A stretch of 64,000 nucleotides of DNA from Microbacterium rhizosphaerae. GTDB taxonomy: Bacteria > Actinomycetota > Actinomycetes > Actinomycetales > Microbacteriaceae. The stretch covers positions 1,488,001 to 1,552,000 of the forward strand of contig NZ_CP139368.1 in the NCBI RefSeq assembly GCF_034120055.1. The letters run 5' to 3'. The position numbers and the translations under genes were made by a program. The notes below the pieces were generated by a model. The model worked only from the letters and a program-made list of their open reading frames with translations, did not search any database and was not told where the DNA came from. This document shows, in pieces, positions 36,541 to 44,139 of the stretch (position 1 is its first letter; each line of letters begins with the position of its first letter).

Positions 36541-37926
36541 ATGAAGTCACCAGGCAAGGTCCTGCTCGCCGGTGCCGCCGTTGTAGCGACGGTCGGAGCG
36601 CTCGCGGGCTGCTCCTCCGGCAGCGGAGGCGGCGGCGGCGACTCGAAGATCCACCTCGTGGTCGCCCCCGTGCTTCCCGGCGCCACCGCCGACGCACTGA
36701 ACGCGCTGGCCCAGCGTGTGAAGGAGTTCGAGAAGGCGAACCCCGACATCGACGTCAAGGCGATCGAGTACCAGTGGACCGGCACGACGTTCGCCGCCGA
36801 ACTCGCCGGCGGAACCCTGCCGGACGTGTTCAACGTCCCGTTCACCGATTCGAAGACTCTCGCGAACAACGGGCAGCTCGCCGACATCACCGCGGACTTC
36901 ACGAAGACGTCGACCGCCGACAAGTGGAACAAGAACGTGCTGAGCGTCGCCACCGGCGACAACGGCAAGATCTACGGCATCCCGTGGGGCCCGTACGCGA
37001 TGGCCCTGTCGTACAACCGCGAGATCTTCCAGAAGGCCGGCCTCGACCCCGACAAGCCGCCGACCACGCTCGACGAGATCCGTCAGGACGCCAAGACCAT
37101 CTCCGAGAAGGTCCCGGGGGTCGCCGGGTACATGCAGATGACGAAGGACAACACGGGCGGCTGGAACCTGACCACCCTGACCCAGTCGCTCGGCGGCCGC
37201 ATGGAGAAGGTCGGCTCGGACGGCAAGGTCACCGTGACCGCCGACAACGCGCAGACCAAACAGGGTCTCGAGTGGCTGAAGTCGATGCGCTGGGACGACG
37301 ACTCGATGGGGTCGAACTTCCTGTTCGACTGGTCGGGAATCAACCAGGCGTTCGCGTCGGGCCAGGTCGCGATGTACATGAGCGGCTCGGACGTCATCGG
37401 CTCGCTCATGCAGGCCAACGGCTTCGACCAGACGAAGTACGGCGTGACTACCTACCCGCTCGCATCGGGATCGGATGCCGGCATCCTCTCCGGGGGCAAC
37501 GTCGACGTGGTCAACGTCAAGGACTCGCCCGAGCAGATCGCCGCGGCCGTGAAGTGGATCGACTTCTACCGCACGCAGCCGACCGTCGACAAGAACGCGG
37601 CGGTGAAGAACGCGCAGACCCTGAAGGCCGGCAACCAGGCCGTCAACGCCCCGACGCTGCCGGTGTTCGACAAGGCGACCTGGCAGCAGAACCAGGAGTG
37701 GATCAAGCCCTACGCCAACATCCCGGCCGCGAACATCGCCCCCTTCAACGCGGGCATCTTCACCCAGCAGATCGTGCCCGAGCCGCCGCGCCACACGCAG
37801 GACCTCTACAACGCGCTCGACGGCGTGGTGCAGGCCGTGCTGACGGACAGGAATGCGGATATCGACGCGCTGCTGAAGGGCGTCGACACCAAGGTCCAGG
37901 CGCTGATCGACGCCGACGGCAAGTGA
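36541..37926 (+). CDS. ABC sugar importer, substrate-binding lipoprotein
   Basis: A 461-residue binding protein with signal peptide MKSPGKVLLAGAAVVATVGA and lipobox ALAGC, then a Gly/Ser linker. Typical CUT1 segments are ALAQRVKEFEKANPDIDVKAIEYQW, GTLPDVFNVPFTDSKTLANNGQLAD, IYGIPWGPYAMALSYNREIFQKAG and GQVAMYMSGSDVIGSL. AAAGGA is 7 nt before this ATG, so it was preferred to the ATG two codons earlier, which nearly abuts the site. It is followed by a GTGA overlap with the first permease. Cargo is presumably the alpha-glucosidase substrate. Confidence 0.93.
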   Translation: MKSPGKVLLAGAAVVATVGALAGCSSGSGGGGGDSKIHLVVAPVLPGATADALNALAQRVKEFEKANPDIDVKAIEYQWTGTTFAAELAGGTLPDVFNVPFTDSKTLANNGQLADITADFTKTSTADKWNKNVLSVATGDNGKIYGIPWGPYAMALSYNREIFQKAGLDPDKPPTTLDEIRQDAKTISEKVPGVAGYMQMTKDNTGGWNLTTLTQSLGGRMEKVGSDGKVTVTADNAQTKQGLEWLKSMRWDDDSMGSNFLFDWSGINQAFASGQVAMYMSGSDVIGSLMQANGFDQTKYGVTTYPLASGSDAGILSGGNVDVVNVKDSPEQIAAAVKWIDFYRTQPTVDKNAAVKNAQTLKAGNQAVNAPTLPVFDKATWQQNQEWIKPYANIPAANIAPFNAGIFTQQIVPEPPRHTQDLYNALDGVVQAVLTDRNADIDALLKGVDTKVQALIDADGK

Positions 37927-38846
37927 CGAACGCAGCCTCCCGCACCCCGCGCCGCACCCCCCTCACGTGGGTGCGGCGCGGGGGCCTGTCGACCCTCGTC
38001 TTCCTGCTGCCGATGCTCGTCGTGTTCGGCGTCTTCTCGTGGACGCCGATCGTGGAATCCGTCGTGATGAGCTTCCAGCACACCAACCTCGTGACCGCGC
38101 CCGAGTTCGTCGGCTGGGCGAACTTCTCGGCCGTGCTCGCCGACCCGACGTTCTGGATCGCGGTGCGCAACACGGCGTACTTCGCCGTGCTCGCCCTGAT
38201 CTTCGGCTACCCGCTGCCGCTCATCGCTGCGGTCCTCCTGAGCGAGACACGGCGGATGCGGGGGGTCTACAGCGTGCTCGCCTACCTGCCGGTGATCATC
38301 CTCCCGGTGGTCGCGGTGCTCCTGTGGAAGGTGTTCTACGACGCGAGCCCGAACGGCGTCTTCAACACGATCCTCGGGTGGTTCGGCATCCCGCCGCAGC
38401 CGTGGATCCAGGATGCGACGACCGCGATGCCGTCGCTCGTGCTCCAGGCCACGTGGGCCGGCGCCGGGGCGACCGTCATCATCTACCTCGCGGCCCTGCG
38501 CTCCGTGCCCCCGGAGCTGTACGATGCGGCCGAAGTGGACGGCGCCTCGATCTGGCAGAAGGTGTGGCACGTCACGCTGCCGCAGCTGCGCGGCATCCTG
38601 TTCATCACCCTGATCCTGCAGATCATCGCGACCGCACAGGTCTTCCTGCAGCCGTTCCTGTTCACCGGCGGCGGACCCAACAACGCCACCACGACGATCC
38701 TGCTGCTGATCTACCAGTACGCGTTCCAGAACAGCCTCGGCGGCGCCTACGGCAAGGCGACGGCGCTGAGCCTCATGCTCGCCGTGTTCCTGGCCGTGCT
38801 GTCGATCGTCTACTTCCGCATCACGCGCAGATGGAGCACCGAGTGA
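37923..38846 (+). CDS. ABC sugar importer permease (MalF/UgpA type)
   Basis: A 307-residue permease: first helix LSTLVFLLPMLVVFGVFSWTPIVESVVMSF, EAA loop YDAAEVDGASIWQKVWHVTLPQLRG, and the FTGGGPNNATTTILLLIYQYAF segment of CUT1 permeases. The GTG start overlaps the binding-protein stop, and its own stop overlaps the next GTG, so all three genes are coupled. As at the first importer, no ATPase gene is present. Confidence 0.94.
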   Translation: MTNAASRTPRRTPLTWVRRGGLSTLVFLLPMLVVFGVFSWTPIVESVVMSFQHTNLVTAPEFVGWANFSAVLADPTFWIAVRNTAYFAVLALIFGYPLPLIAAVLLSETRRMRGVYSVLAYLPVIILPVVAVLLWKVFYDASPNGVFNTILGWFGIPPQPWIQDATTAMPSLVLQATWAGAGATVIIYLAALRSVPPELYDAAEVDGASIWQKVWHVTLPQLRGILFITLILQIIATAQVFLQPFLFTGGGPNNATTTILLLIYQYAFQNSLGGAYGKATALSLMLAVFLAVLSIVYFRITRRWSTE

Positions 38847-39814
38847 CCACCACGATCCCCGCCGACCTGCCCCTGCAGGAGCCTGTCCAGGCCGAGCGCA
38901 TCCGGCGGCGCGCCCGACGCGTGGGGGCGCGGGATGCCGAGGACCGCGGCATCCTCGGCATCGCCGACCGCCGCCGCACCGGCGTGCGGACGGGCTCCGC
39001 CGTCATCAACGTGCTGCTCGGCGCGGCCCTCGTCATCACCGGCCTGCTGCCGCTGCTGTGGCTCGCGAAGTCTGCGATCACCCCGACGCAGGACACCCTC
39101 CTGACGCCGCTGCGCCTCTTCCCCAACGGCATCGCGTGGTCGAACCTCGATCGCGCGTGGAACGACGTGCACATCCAGAACTTCTTCTGGAACACGATCG
39201 TCATGGCCGCGGGATCCTGGGCCGTCCAGATGGTCGTCGCGACGACCGCCGGGTACGCGCTCGCGGTGCTGCGGCCCGCCTACGGCAGGATCCTCACCGG
39301 GCTCGTGCTCGCGACGCTGTTCGTGCCCGCCGTGGTGCTGCTGGTGCCGCTGTACCTCACGGTGCTGCATCCGCCGCTCATCGGCCACTCGCTCATCAAC
39401 ACCTTCTGGGCCGTGTGGCTGCCCGCGGGCGCGAGCGCGTTCAACGTGCTGCTCGTGATGCGGTTCTTCGAGAGCCTGCCGCGCGAGGTGTTCGAGGCCG
39501 CGCGCACCGACGGCGCCGGAACCTTCCGCCTCTTCTGGTCGGTCGTGCTGCCGATGTCCAAGCCCATCCTCGGGGTCGTCTCGATCTTCGCGATCAACGC
39601 GGCCTGGGCCGACTTCCTGTGGCCGAACCTGGTGCTCACCGACATCGCCATCCAGCCGCTGTCGGTGCGGCTGCCGCAGATCCAGTCCTCGACCGACCTC
39701 GGCGTCTACCTCGCCTCGCTCACGATCGCGACGGTCATCCCCGTGGCGATCTTCCTGCTGTTCCAGCGCACCTTCCTGTCGGGTGCCGGCCTCGGCGGGG
39801 CGGTGAAGGGGTAG
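38843..39814 (+). CDS. ABC sugar importer permease (MalG type)
   Basis: A 323-residue permease. An unusually long basic N-terminus (about 48 residues, with repeated Arg pairs) precedes the first helix VINVLLGAALVITGLLPLLWLAKSAI. The EAA loop is FEAARTDGAGTFRLFWSVVLPMSKPIL, and FLWPNLVLTDIAIQPLSV is typical of MalG-like permeases. It is the last gene of the operon, followed after 20-odd bp by the 64-bp hairpin repeats. Confidence 0.94.
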   Translation: MTTTIPADLPLQEPVQAERIRRRARRVGARDAEDRGILGIADRRRTGVRTGSAVINVLLGAALVITGLLPLLWLAKSAITPTQDTLLTPLRLFPNGIAWSNLDRAWNDVHIQNFFWNTIVMAAGSWAVQMVVATTAGYALAVLRPAYGRILTGLVLATLFVPAVVLLVPLYLTVLHPPLIGHSLINTFWAVWLPAGASAFNVLLVMRFFESLPREVFEAARTDGAGTFRLFWSVVLPMSKPILGVVSIFAINAAWADFLWPNLVLTDIAIQPLSVRLPQIQSSTDLGVYLASLTIATVIPVAIFLLFQRTFLSGAGLGGAVKG

Positions 39815-39837
39815 CTCAGGCCGCCGTGCAGCCCCCT

Positions 39838-40022
39838 CTCCTTGTTCGTCTGTCACGTTCTGCCCACTCACCCGACGGTTCGTGACGGATGAGCGGCCCC
39901 CCTCCTTGTTCATCTGTCACGTTCTGCCCACTGACCCGACGATTCGTGACAGATGAACGGGCCCCCTCCTTGTTCATCTGTCACGTTCTGCCCACTCACC
40001 CGACGATTCGTGACAGATGAAC
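39838..40022. repeat. Three tandem 64-bp repeats, each an inverted repeat
   Basis: The unit recurs with a period of exactly 64 bp; arms start at 39844, 39908 and 39972. Each has the left arm GTTCATCTGTCACG, a conserved 23-nt loop and the right arm CGTGACAGATGAAC. Copies 2 and 3 have perfect 14-bp stems. In copy 1 three left-arm positions and the matching right-arm region differ, giving G-T-type pairs. The array sits between the importer operon and a convergent gene, so it could be a transcript-end or REP-like element. Confidence 0.85.
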
Positions 40023-40071
40023 AGGCGGGATGCCGACCGATGCGGGACGTCGTCGGCCACAGAGCGTCGGC

Positions 40072-40491
40072 TCAGCGGAGGGAGTCGGCGATCCAGCGGG
40101 CGTAGGAGTGCCACGGATCGCGGTCCCGGAACCCGGCGATGTGCGCGAGCAGCTCGGGTGCGGCGGTGAACCACTCGCCGCCCTCGCGCAGGTGCGCGAA
40201 CTCCCGATGGCGCGCCTGCTCGAGCGGACGTCCGCCGCGCTCGAAGGCGAGGAGCTCCTCGTGCCAGATCGCGGCGAGCCGCTGCCGGGGGTTGCGGGAG
40301 GTACCGATCTTGATCCGCTCCCGGTATCTCAGGTAGTACACGACCTCGACGACGGGTCGGGGCAGGTCTGCGTCGGGAGCGTCGCCGACGCGCCAGCCGC
40401 AGATCGCGCACTCCCAGCCGTCGGGCTCGCGCACGCCGTCGGTGGCGCCGCACAGGGAGCACGGCCCCGGCAGATCGCCGCGCTCGCTCAT
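40072..40491 (-). CDS. GIY-YIG nuclease-family protein with N-terminal zinc ribbon
   Basis: A 139-residue protein. Four cysteines (C11, C14, C28, C31; CSLCG...CAICGW) form a zinc ribbon. A T5orf172/MUG113-like GIY-YIG domain follows: VVYYLRYRERIKIGTSRNPRQRLAAI (about 51-75), a helix EQARHREFAHL, and EWF (106-108). The YYL/KIG halves of the GIY-YIG motif, the catalytic-position Arg and a Glu are present. Family members cut or bind DNA in phages and mobile elements, but many are uncharacterised. It is 44 bp head-to-head from a second nuclease-like gene. Confidence 0.8.
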   Translation of the reverse strand: MSERGDLPGPCSLCGATDGVREPDGWECAICGWRVGDAPDADLPRPVVEVVYYLRYRERIKIGTSRNPRQRLAAIWHEELLAFERGGRPLEQARHREFAHLREGGEWFTAAPELLAHIAGFRDRDPWHSYARWIADSLR

Positions 40492-40535
40492 GCGGCACCC
40501 GCCCGAGTGGGGGAGGTCGGTCGTATGGTCGCCCC

Positions 40536-41375
40536 ATGCCGGAGAACGTCGCGAACTGGTGGGCACGCCGCCAGTTCTCGCGCGGCGCCGAGGTGCCGTA
40601 TCCCGTCGGCACGTATCGGGATGCCTGGGCGCCTTTTCCCGCCCTCATCCGGCAATACCATCCCGACCTCAACTCCGGCCTGACGCTCACGCAGATCCCG
40701 CCCGCGGCCGATGTGCTGCTGCTGTGGCAGTGCGAGGCCGGGCATCTGTTCGCAGCCACTCCCGACGAGCAGCGCAACCGTCCCGGGCCGACCCGTCGCC
40801 GGTCGGCGTGGTGCCCCGAGTGCGCGATGCAGGCGGTTCCGCCCCGCATCCGTCCGGCGGGAACGCCCCGTGTCAAGACCGCCAAGCCTGCGCGGCCCGT
40901 GTGCGGCAAGACGCCCGACCTGCCGGTCGGCGAGCCCTTCGTGAGCACGTGCGCGCCGAAGCCGGCGTCGGCCGTCGAGGCACGCCTGCGGCAGCAGCTG
41001 TTCGCGCGGCTCGACGTGACGCCCGGTCTGAACGCCGTCAAGGTCTCGCGGCCGTTCTACGGACACCTCGAGGTGTGGCCCGACTTCCTGCTTCCCGAGC
41101 TGCGGATCGCCATCGAGTACGACACCCCGGGCCGCTTCGGCCTCGAGCACGTGGGCCCGCGCGAGCACAGCGACCTCAAGAAGGACCGCCTGCTGCGGTC
41201 CGCCGGGTGGGAGGTCGTGCGCATCCGCACCGGCAAGCTCGAGGCGATCGGCCCGCACGACCTGCAGCTGAACTCGCTCGGCCGGCGCGCGGTCGATCGG
41301 GTCGTCGATCGTCTGCGCGAGATCCGCGGTCCGCTCATGGTCGACGCGTACGTCGTGGACGGCCGCGATGCGTGA
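40536..41375 (+). CDS. Zinc-ribbon protein with PD-(D/E)XK nuclease-like domain
   Basis: A 279-residue protein. A treble-clef zinc ribbon of DUF4379 type (LLWQCEAGHLF...AWCPEC; C66, H70, C93, C96) is followed by a linker. A Vsr/DUF559-like endonuclease fold comes next: helix SAVEARLRQQLF (E148), strand EVWPDFLLPELRIAIEYD giving D183 and E194, then the helix-strand KKDRLLRSAGWEVVRIRTG. The acidic catalytic residues of the fold are therefore present. It is divergent from the GIY-YIG gene. Such proteins are often annotated simply as zinc-ribbon proteins; a role in DNA repair or defence is possible but unproven. Confidence 0.75.
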   Translation: MPENVANWWARRQFSRGAEVPYPVGTYRDAWAPFPALIRQYHPDLNSGLTLTQIPPAADVLLLWQCEAGHLFAATPDEQRNRPGPTRRRSAWCPECAMQAVPPRIRPAGTPRVKTAKPARPVCGKTPDLPVGEPFVSTCAPKPASAVEARLRQQLFARLDVTPGLNAVKVSRPFYGHLEVWPDFLLPELRIAIEYDTPGRFGLEHVGPREHSDLKKDRLLRSAGWEVVRIRTGKLEAIGPHDLQLNSLGRRAVDRVVDRLREIRGPLMVDAYVVDGRDA

Positions 41376-41379
41376 TGCG

Positions 41380-41640
41380 CTACGCGTACGTGCGGTGCAC
41401 ATGCCAGTCGTCCTCCGCCCGGTAGACGTCGAAGACGAAGGATGCTCCGTCCTCGTCCGTCGCCTGGAACCGCCAGCCGTACAGGCTGCGGGGCTCCTCG
41501 AGCGGCACCGCCCAGACGCTCTCGCGCAGACGGGTCGGAGTGTCCGTCACGCGCCAGCGCCGGCCCGCGTAGATCATGCGCGCGGGGACCTCGTCGACCA
41601 TCCATAGAGTAACCGTGGTTTCGACAGTCATCCCGTTCAT
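41380..41640 (-). CDS. Small protein of unknown function (DUF6504-like)
   Basis: An 86-residue protein, beta-rich and Trp/Arg-rich: PARMIYAGRRWRVTDTPTRLRESVWAVPLEEPRSLYGWRFQATDEDGASFVFDVYRAEDDWHVHRTYA. The pattern (R..Y.GRRWRV, then W..Y.VE-like strands) resembles the small actinobacterial DUF6504 proteins. An internal ATG at 41631 is an alternative start. It converges with the PD-(D/E)XK gene, with 4 bp between stops. The family assignment is tentative. Confidence 0.6.
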   Translation of the reverse strand: MNGMTVETTVTLWMVDEVPARMIYAGRRWRVTDTPTRLRESVWAVPLEEPRSLYGWRFQATDEDGASFVFDVYRAEDDWHVHRTYA

Positions 41641-41670
41641 GGGACTCTATTGTAGAAGAGAGATTCGATT

Positions 41671-42276
41671 TCAGCCAGACGTCGCGAGCAGCCCCGCGAT
41701 GATCGCATCCACCGTCCATTCGGCGGCCGCCGTGACGTCGTCGAGAGGAACCGTCCGCAACGGTCCGCGCAGGGCCAGCAGGGCGAACCCGTGCACCGCC
41801 GACCAGCACGGCCACTCGGCACCCGCCCGCGCGGCCTGCGACAGTGCGCCCTCGGCGACGAGCCCGTCGAGCGCGTCGACGAGCGCGGCCAGGGGCGCCG
41901 GGATGCTGCCGGTGCCCGGGACGGCCGTCAGGTCGGAGAACGCGACGTCGAACCAGCCGGGCTCCTGCAGCGCGAAGCCGATGTAGCCGAGGCCGACCGC
42001 GCGCAGTCGCTCGCGGGCGGTGCGGGGTGCGGCATCCCGATGCATCTGCTCGGCCATCCGCTCCTGGATGCGGGTGGCGACTGCGGCGAGCAGCGACTCG
42101 CGATCGGCGAAGTGGCGGTAGGTCGCGCTCGGCGAGACGCCCGCGCGCCGGGCGACATCGCGCAGCACGAGTGCGGATGCACCGCCCGTCCGGGTGAGAT
42201 CCAGGGCCACGTCGACGAGCGCGGAGCGCAGGTTGCCGTGGTGATACGTCGTGCGGGCGGGGGAGGGCTGCGGCAT
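41671..42276 (-). CDS. TetR-family repressor
   Basis: A 201-residue TetR regulator. HTH: RSALVDVALDLTRTGGASALVLRDVARRAGVSPSATYRHFADRESLLAAVA. The C-terminal ligand domain resembles the TetR_C_13/WHG class (LGYIGFALQEPGWFDVAFSDL, WSAVHGFALLALRGPLRTVP). The start MPQPSPARTTYHHGNLRS was chosen over a 19-codon extension that would run through the operator. It is divergent from the DUF899 gene; the 87-bp gap carries a palindrome placed over the promoter. Confidence 0.9.
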   Translation of the reverse strand: MPQPSPARTTYHHGNLRSALVDVALDLTRTGGASALVLRDVARRAGVSPSATYRHFADRESLLAAVATRIQERMAEQMHRDAAPRTARERLRAVGLGYIGFALQEPGWFDVAFSDLTAVPGTGSIPAPLAALVDALDGLVAEGALSQAARAGAEWPCWSAVHGFALLALRGPLRTVPLDDVTAAAEWTVDAIIAGLLATSG

Positions 42277-42292
42277 CCGTCCTCCTCGGGGG

Positions 42293-42353
42293 TTGACGCT
42301 CGGCCACCGATGTGTACGCTGTAAACATACCATGTGAACGCCTTACACATCGG
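42293..42353. promoter_or_regulatory. Divergent promoter with TetR-type palindrome
   Basis: TTGACG at 42293-42298 and TACGCT at 42315-42320 form a plausible -35/-10 with 16-bp spacing for the DUF899 gene. CCGATGTGTA (42307-42316) and TACACATCGG (42344-42353) are perfect 10-bp complements flanking it. They bracket GTAAACATACCATGTGAAC, which has its own partial symmetry. A TetR dimer or dimer pair here would block both genes. Confidence 0.6.
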
Positions 42354-42362
42354 AGGAGAGCC

Positions 42363-43043
42363 ATGACCACCGCCCTGCCGCCCGTCGTCGACCACGACAC
42401 GTGGAAGCAGCAGCTCGACGAGCTGCGGGTCCGCGAGAAGGCTGCGACGCGCGAACTGGATGCGATCGCCGCCCAGCGCCGGCGCCTGCCGATGGTGAAG
42501 ATGCCGGCGTACACGCTCGCGAGCAAGGAGGGGCCCGTGCGGCTCGTCGACCTGTTCGACGGGCGGTCCCAGCTCATCACCTACCACCACATGTGGCACG
42601 ACGGCGCGGAGTGGCAGTGTCCCGGGTGCACCGGGTTCACGGCGCAGTTCACGCGGCTGGAGTTCCTCGACGGGTACGACGCGCGGTTCGTGATCGTGAC
42701 GCAGGGCGAGATCGGCGAGGCCCTCGCGTACCGCGAGAAGGTCGGCAACCGGATGGAGTGGTACTCGACGGCCGAGAGCGAGTTCGGGGCGGATGTGGAT
42801 GCGCCGAAGGACGGCGGATTCGCCGTCAACGTCTTCCTGCGCGACGGCGACGACGTGTATCGCACCTGGACGACGACCGGTCGCGGCACCGAGCAGCTCA
42901 CGCACACGTTCGCCCTCGTGGACCTGCTGCCCTGGGGCCGGCAGGAGGACTGGCAGGTCGTGCCCGAGGGATGGCCGCAGTCTCCGACGTACAGCCGGTG
43001 GACGGGCCCGCAGGCCATCGCGGCCGCGTACGGCCCTCGTTAG
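42363..43043 (+). CDS. DUF899 thioredoxin-like protein
   Basis: A 226-residue DUF899 protein. After a coiled N-terminus (TWKQQLDELRVREKAATRELDAIAAQRRRLP) comes a thioredoxin-like core with LVDLFDGRSQLITYHHMWHDGAEWQCPGCTGFTAQFTRLEFLDGYDARFVIVTQG. The CPGC dithiol is retained, so a redox role is possible. It continues FAVNVFLRDGDDVYRTWTTTGRGTEQLTHTFALVDLLPWGRQE. AGGAG precedes the ATG. It probably shares its transcript with the DUF2200 gene 9 bp downstream and is controlled by the divergent TetR. Confidence 0.9.
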   Translation: MTTALPPVVDHDTWKQQLDELRVREKAATRELDAIAAQRRRLPMVKMPAYTLASKEGPVRLVDLFDGRSQLITYHHMWHDGAEWQCPGCTGFTAQFTRLEFLDGYDARFVIVTQGEIGEALAYREKVGNRMEWYSTAESEFGADVDAPKDGGFAVNVFLRDGDDVYRTWTTTGRGTEQLTHTFALVDLLPWGRQEDWQVVPEGWPQSPTYSRWTGPQAIAAAYGPR

Positions 43044-43052
43044 CCTGGAGGC

Positions 43053-43427
43053 ATGGAGCACCGCATCTTCACGACGACCGTCGCGTCCGTCTACCCGCTC
43101 TATGTCGCGAAGCTCGAGCGCAAGGGCCGCACGCAGGCCGAGCTGGACGAGGTCATCCGCTGGCTGACGGGCTTCGACGAGGCGAGGCTGCAACGTGAGC
43201 TCGACGAGGGCGCGACCTTCGAGGAGTTCTTCGCGGATGCCGACCTCAATCCCGGCGCGTCCCTGATCACCGGCGTGGTCTGCGGCGTGAAGGTGCAGGA
43301 GATCGAGGATCCGCTGATGCAGAGGATCCGCTATCTCGACAAGCTCGTCGACGAGCTCGCGAAGGGCAAGCCGATGGAGAAGGTGCTCCGTCCCCCGCTT
43401 CCCGACCCCCTTCCCAAGACCGTCTGA
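43053..43427 (+). CDS. DUF2200 protein
   Basis: A 124-residue protein that follows the DUF2200 pattern throughout: [102 protein letters not shown]. The family is widespread, cytoplasmic and of unknown function. It is downstream of the DUF899 gene; its stop overlaps the start of the palindrome in front of the padR-like gene. Confidence 0.9.
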   Translation: MEHRIFTTTVASVYPLYVAKLERKGRTQAELDEVIRWLTGFDEARLQRELDEGATFEEFFADADLNPGASLITGVVCGVKVQEIEDPLMQRIRYLDKLVDELAKGKPMEKVLRPPLPDPLPKTV

Positions 43428-43450
43428 ACGATATATCGTTATGTATCGTT
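43427..43450. promoter_or_regulatory. Palindrome before the PadR gene
   Basis: AACGATATATCGTT (43427-43440) is a perfect 14-bp palindrome, followed by a second partial copy, ATGTATCGTT. The AT-rich ATAT centre resembles PadR-type operators (ATGT-n-ACAT class) and could also include a -10. It lies 57 bp upstream of the padR-like start, so autoregulation is likely. Confidence 0.6.
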
Positions 43451-43506
43451 GAGCTTCGGCCGGCCCGCACCCGCGCGGCCAGGACGGCTCACCCCAGGAG
43501 GTCGAC

Positions 43507-44091
43507 ATGAACGGTTCCTTCGACTCCGGCTTCGGCCGCGGCTTCGGTTCGGGCTTCGGCTCCGGTTCCGGTGGCATGGGCGGACCGGGTGGTCCGAACA
43601 TGAATCCCTGGGATCTCCTCGACCAGCTGCGCTCGGCGTTCGAGCCGCGCTCGACGCCCCGCATGGCGAAGGGCGACGTGCGCACGGCGGTGCTCACGCT
43701 CCTGGCCGAGCAGCCCATGCACGGGTACCAGATCATCTCCGAGATCGAGCAGCGCAGCGGCGGATCGTGGAAGCCCAGCGCCGGCTCGGTCTACCCGACG
43801 CTCCAGCTCCTCGCGGACGAGGGCCTCATCACCGCGTCCGAGTCCAACGGCCGCAAGACGTACTCGCTGACGGATGCGGGGCAGGCCGCGGCCGCCGAGG
43901 TCACCGGCAAGGGCGCGCCCTGGGAGGGTCATCGCTCCTCGGGCGGTGGCAGCCTGACCAAGGCCGGGATCGAACTGGCGCAGGCGGCCGCCCAGATCGG
44001 CCGCAGCGGCTCGGCCGACCAGGTCGCGGAGGCCGTCCGGGTGCTGGAGGACGCTCGGCGTAGGCTCTACAGCATCCTCGCGGAGAACTGA
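43507..44091 (+). CDS. PadR-family transcriptional regulator
   Basis: A 194-residue regulator. An unusual Gly/Phe/Ser-rich low-complexity N-terminus (FDSGFGRGFGSGFGSGSGG, about residues 5-30) precedes the winged-helix domain GDVRTAVLTLLAEQPMHGYQIISEIEQRSGGSWKPSAGSVYPTLQLLADEGLITASESNGRKTYSLTDAGQA. A C-terminal helical dimerisation part follows. AGGAGGT lies 6 nt upstream of the ATG. It is 48 bp before the UbiB-like gene on the same strand, which it may regulate. Confidence 0.92.
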   Translation: MNGSFDSGFGRGFGSGFGSGSGGMGGPGGPNMNPWDLLDQLRSAFEPRSTPRMAKGDVRTAVLTLLAEQPMHGYQIISEIEQRSGGSWKPSAGSVYPTLQLLADEGLITASESNGRKTYSLTDAGQAAAAEVTGKGAPWEGHRSSGGGSLTKAGIELAQAAAQIGRSGSADQVAEAVRVLEDARRRLYSILAEN

Positions 44092-44139
44092 CCAGACTCG
44101 ACGGTCATCGCTCGCCCGACGACGGATCCAGGAGGTCCG

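Noticed and set aside
39838..40022. Possible CRISPR array
   Set aside because: The three units are identical over the whole 64-bp period, so there are no unique spacers, and no cas genes are near.
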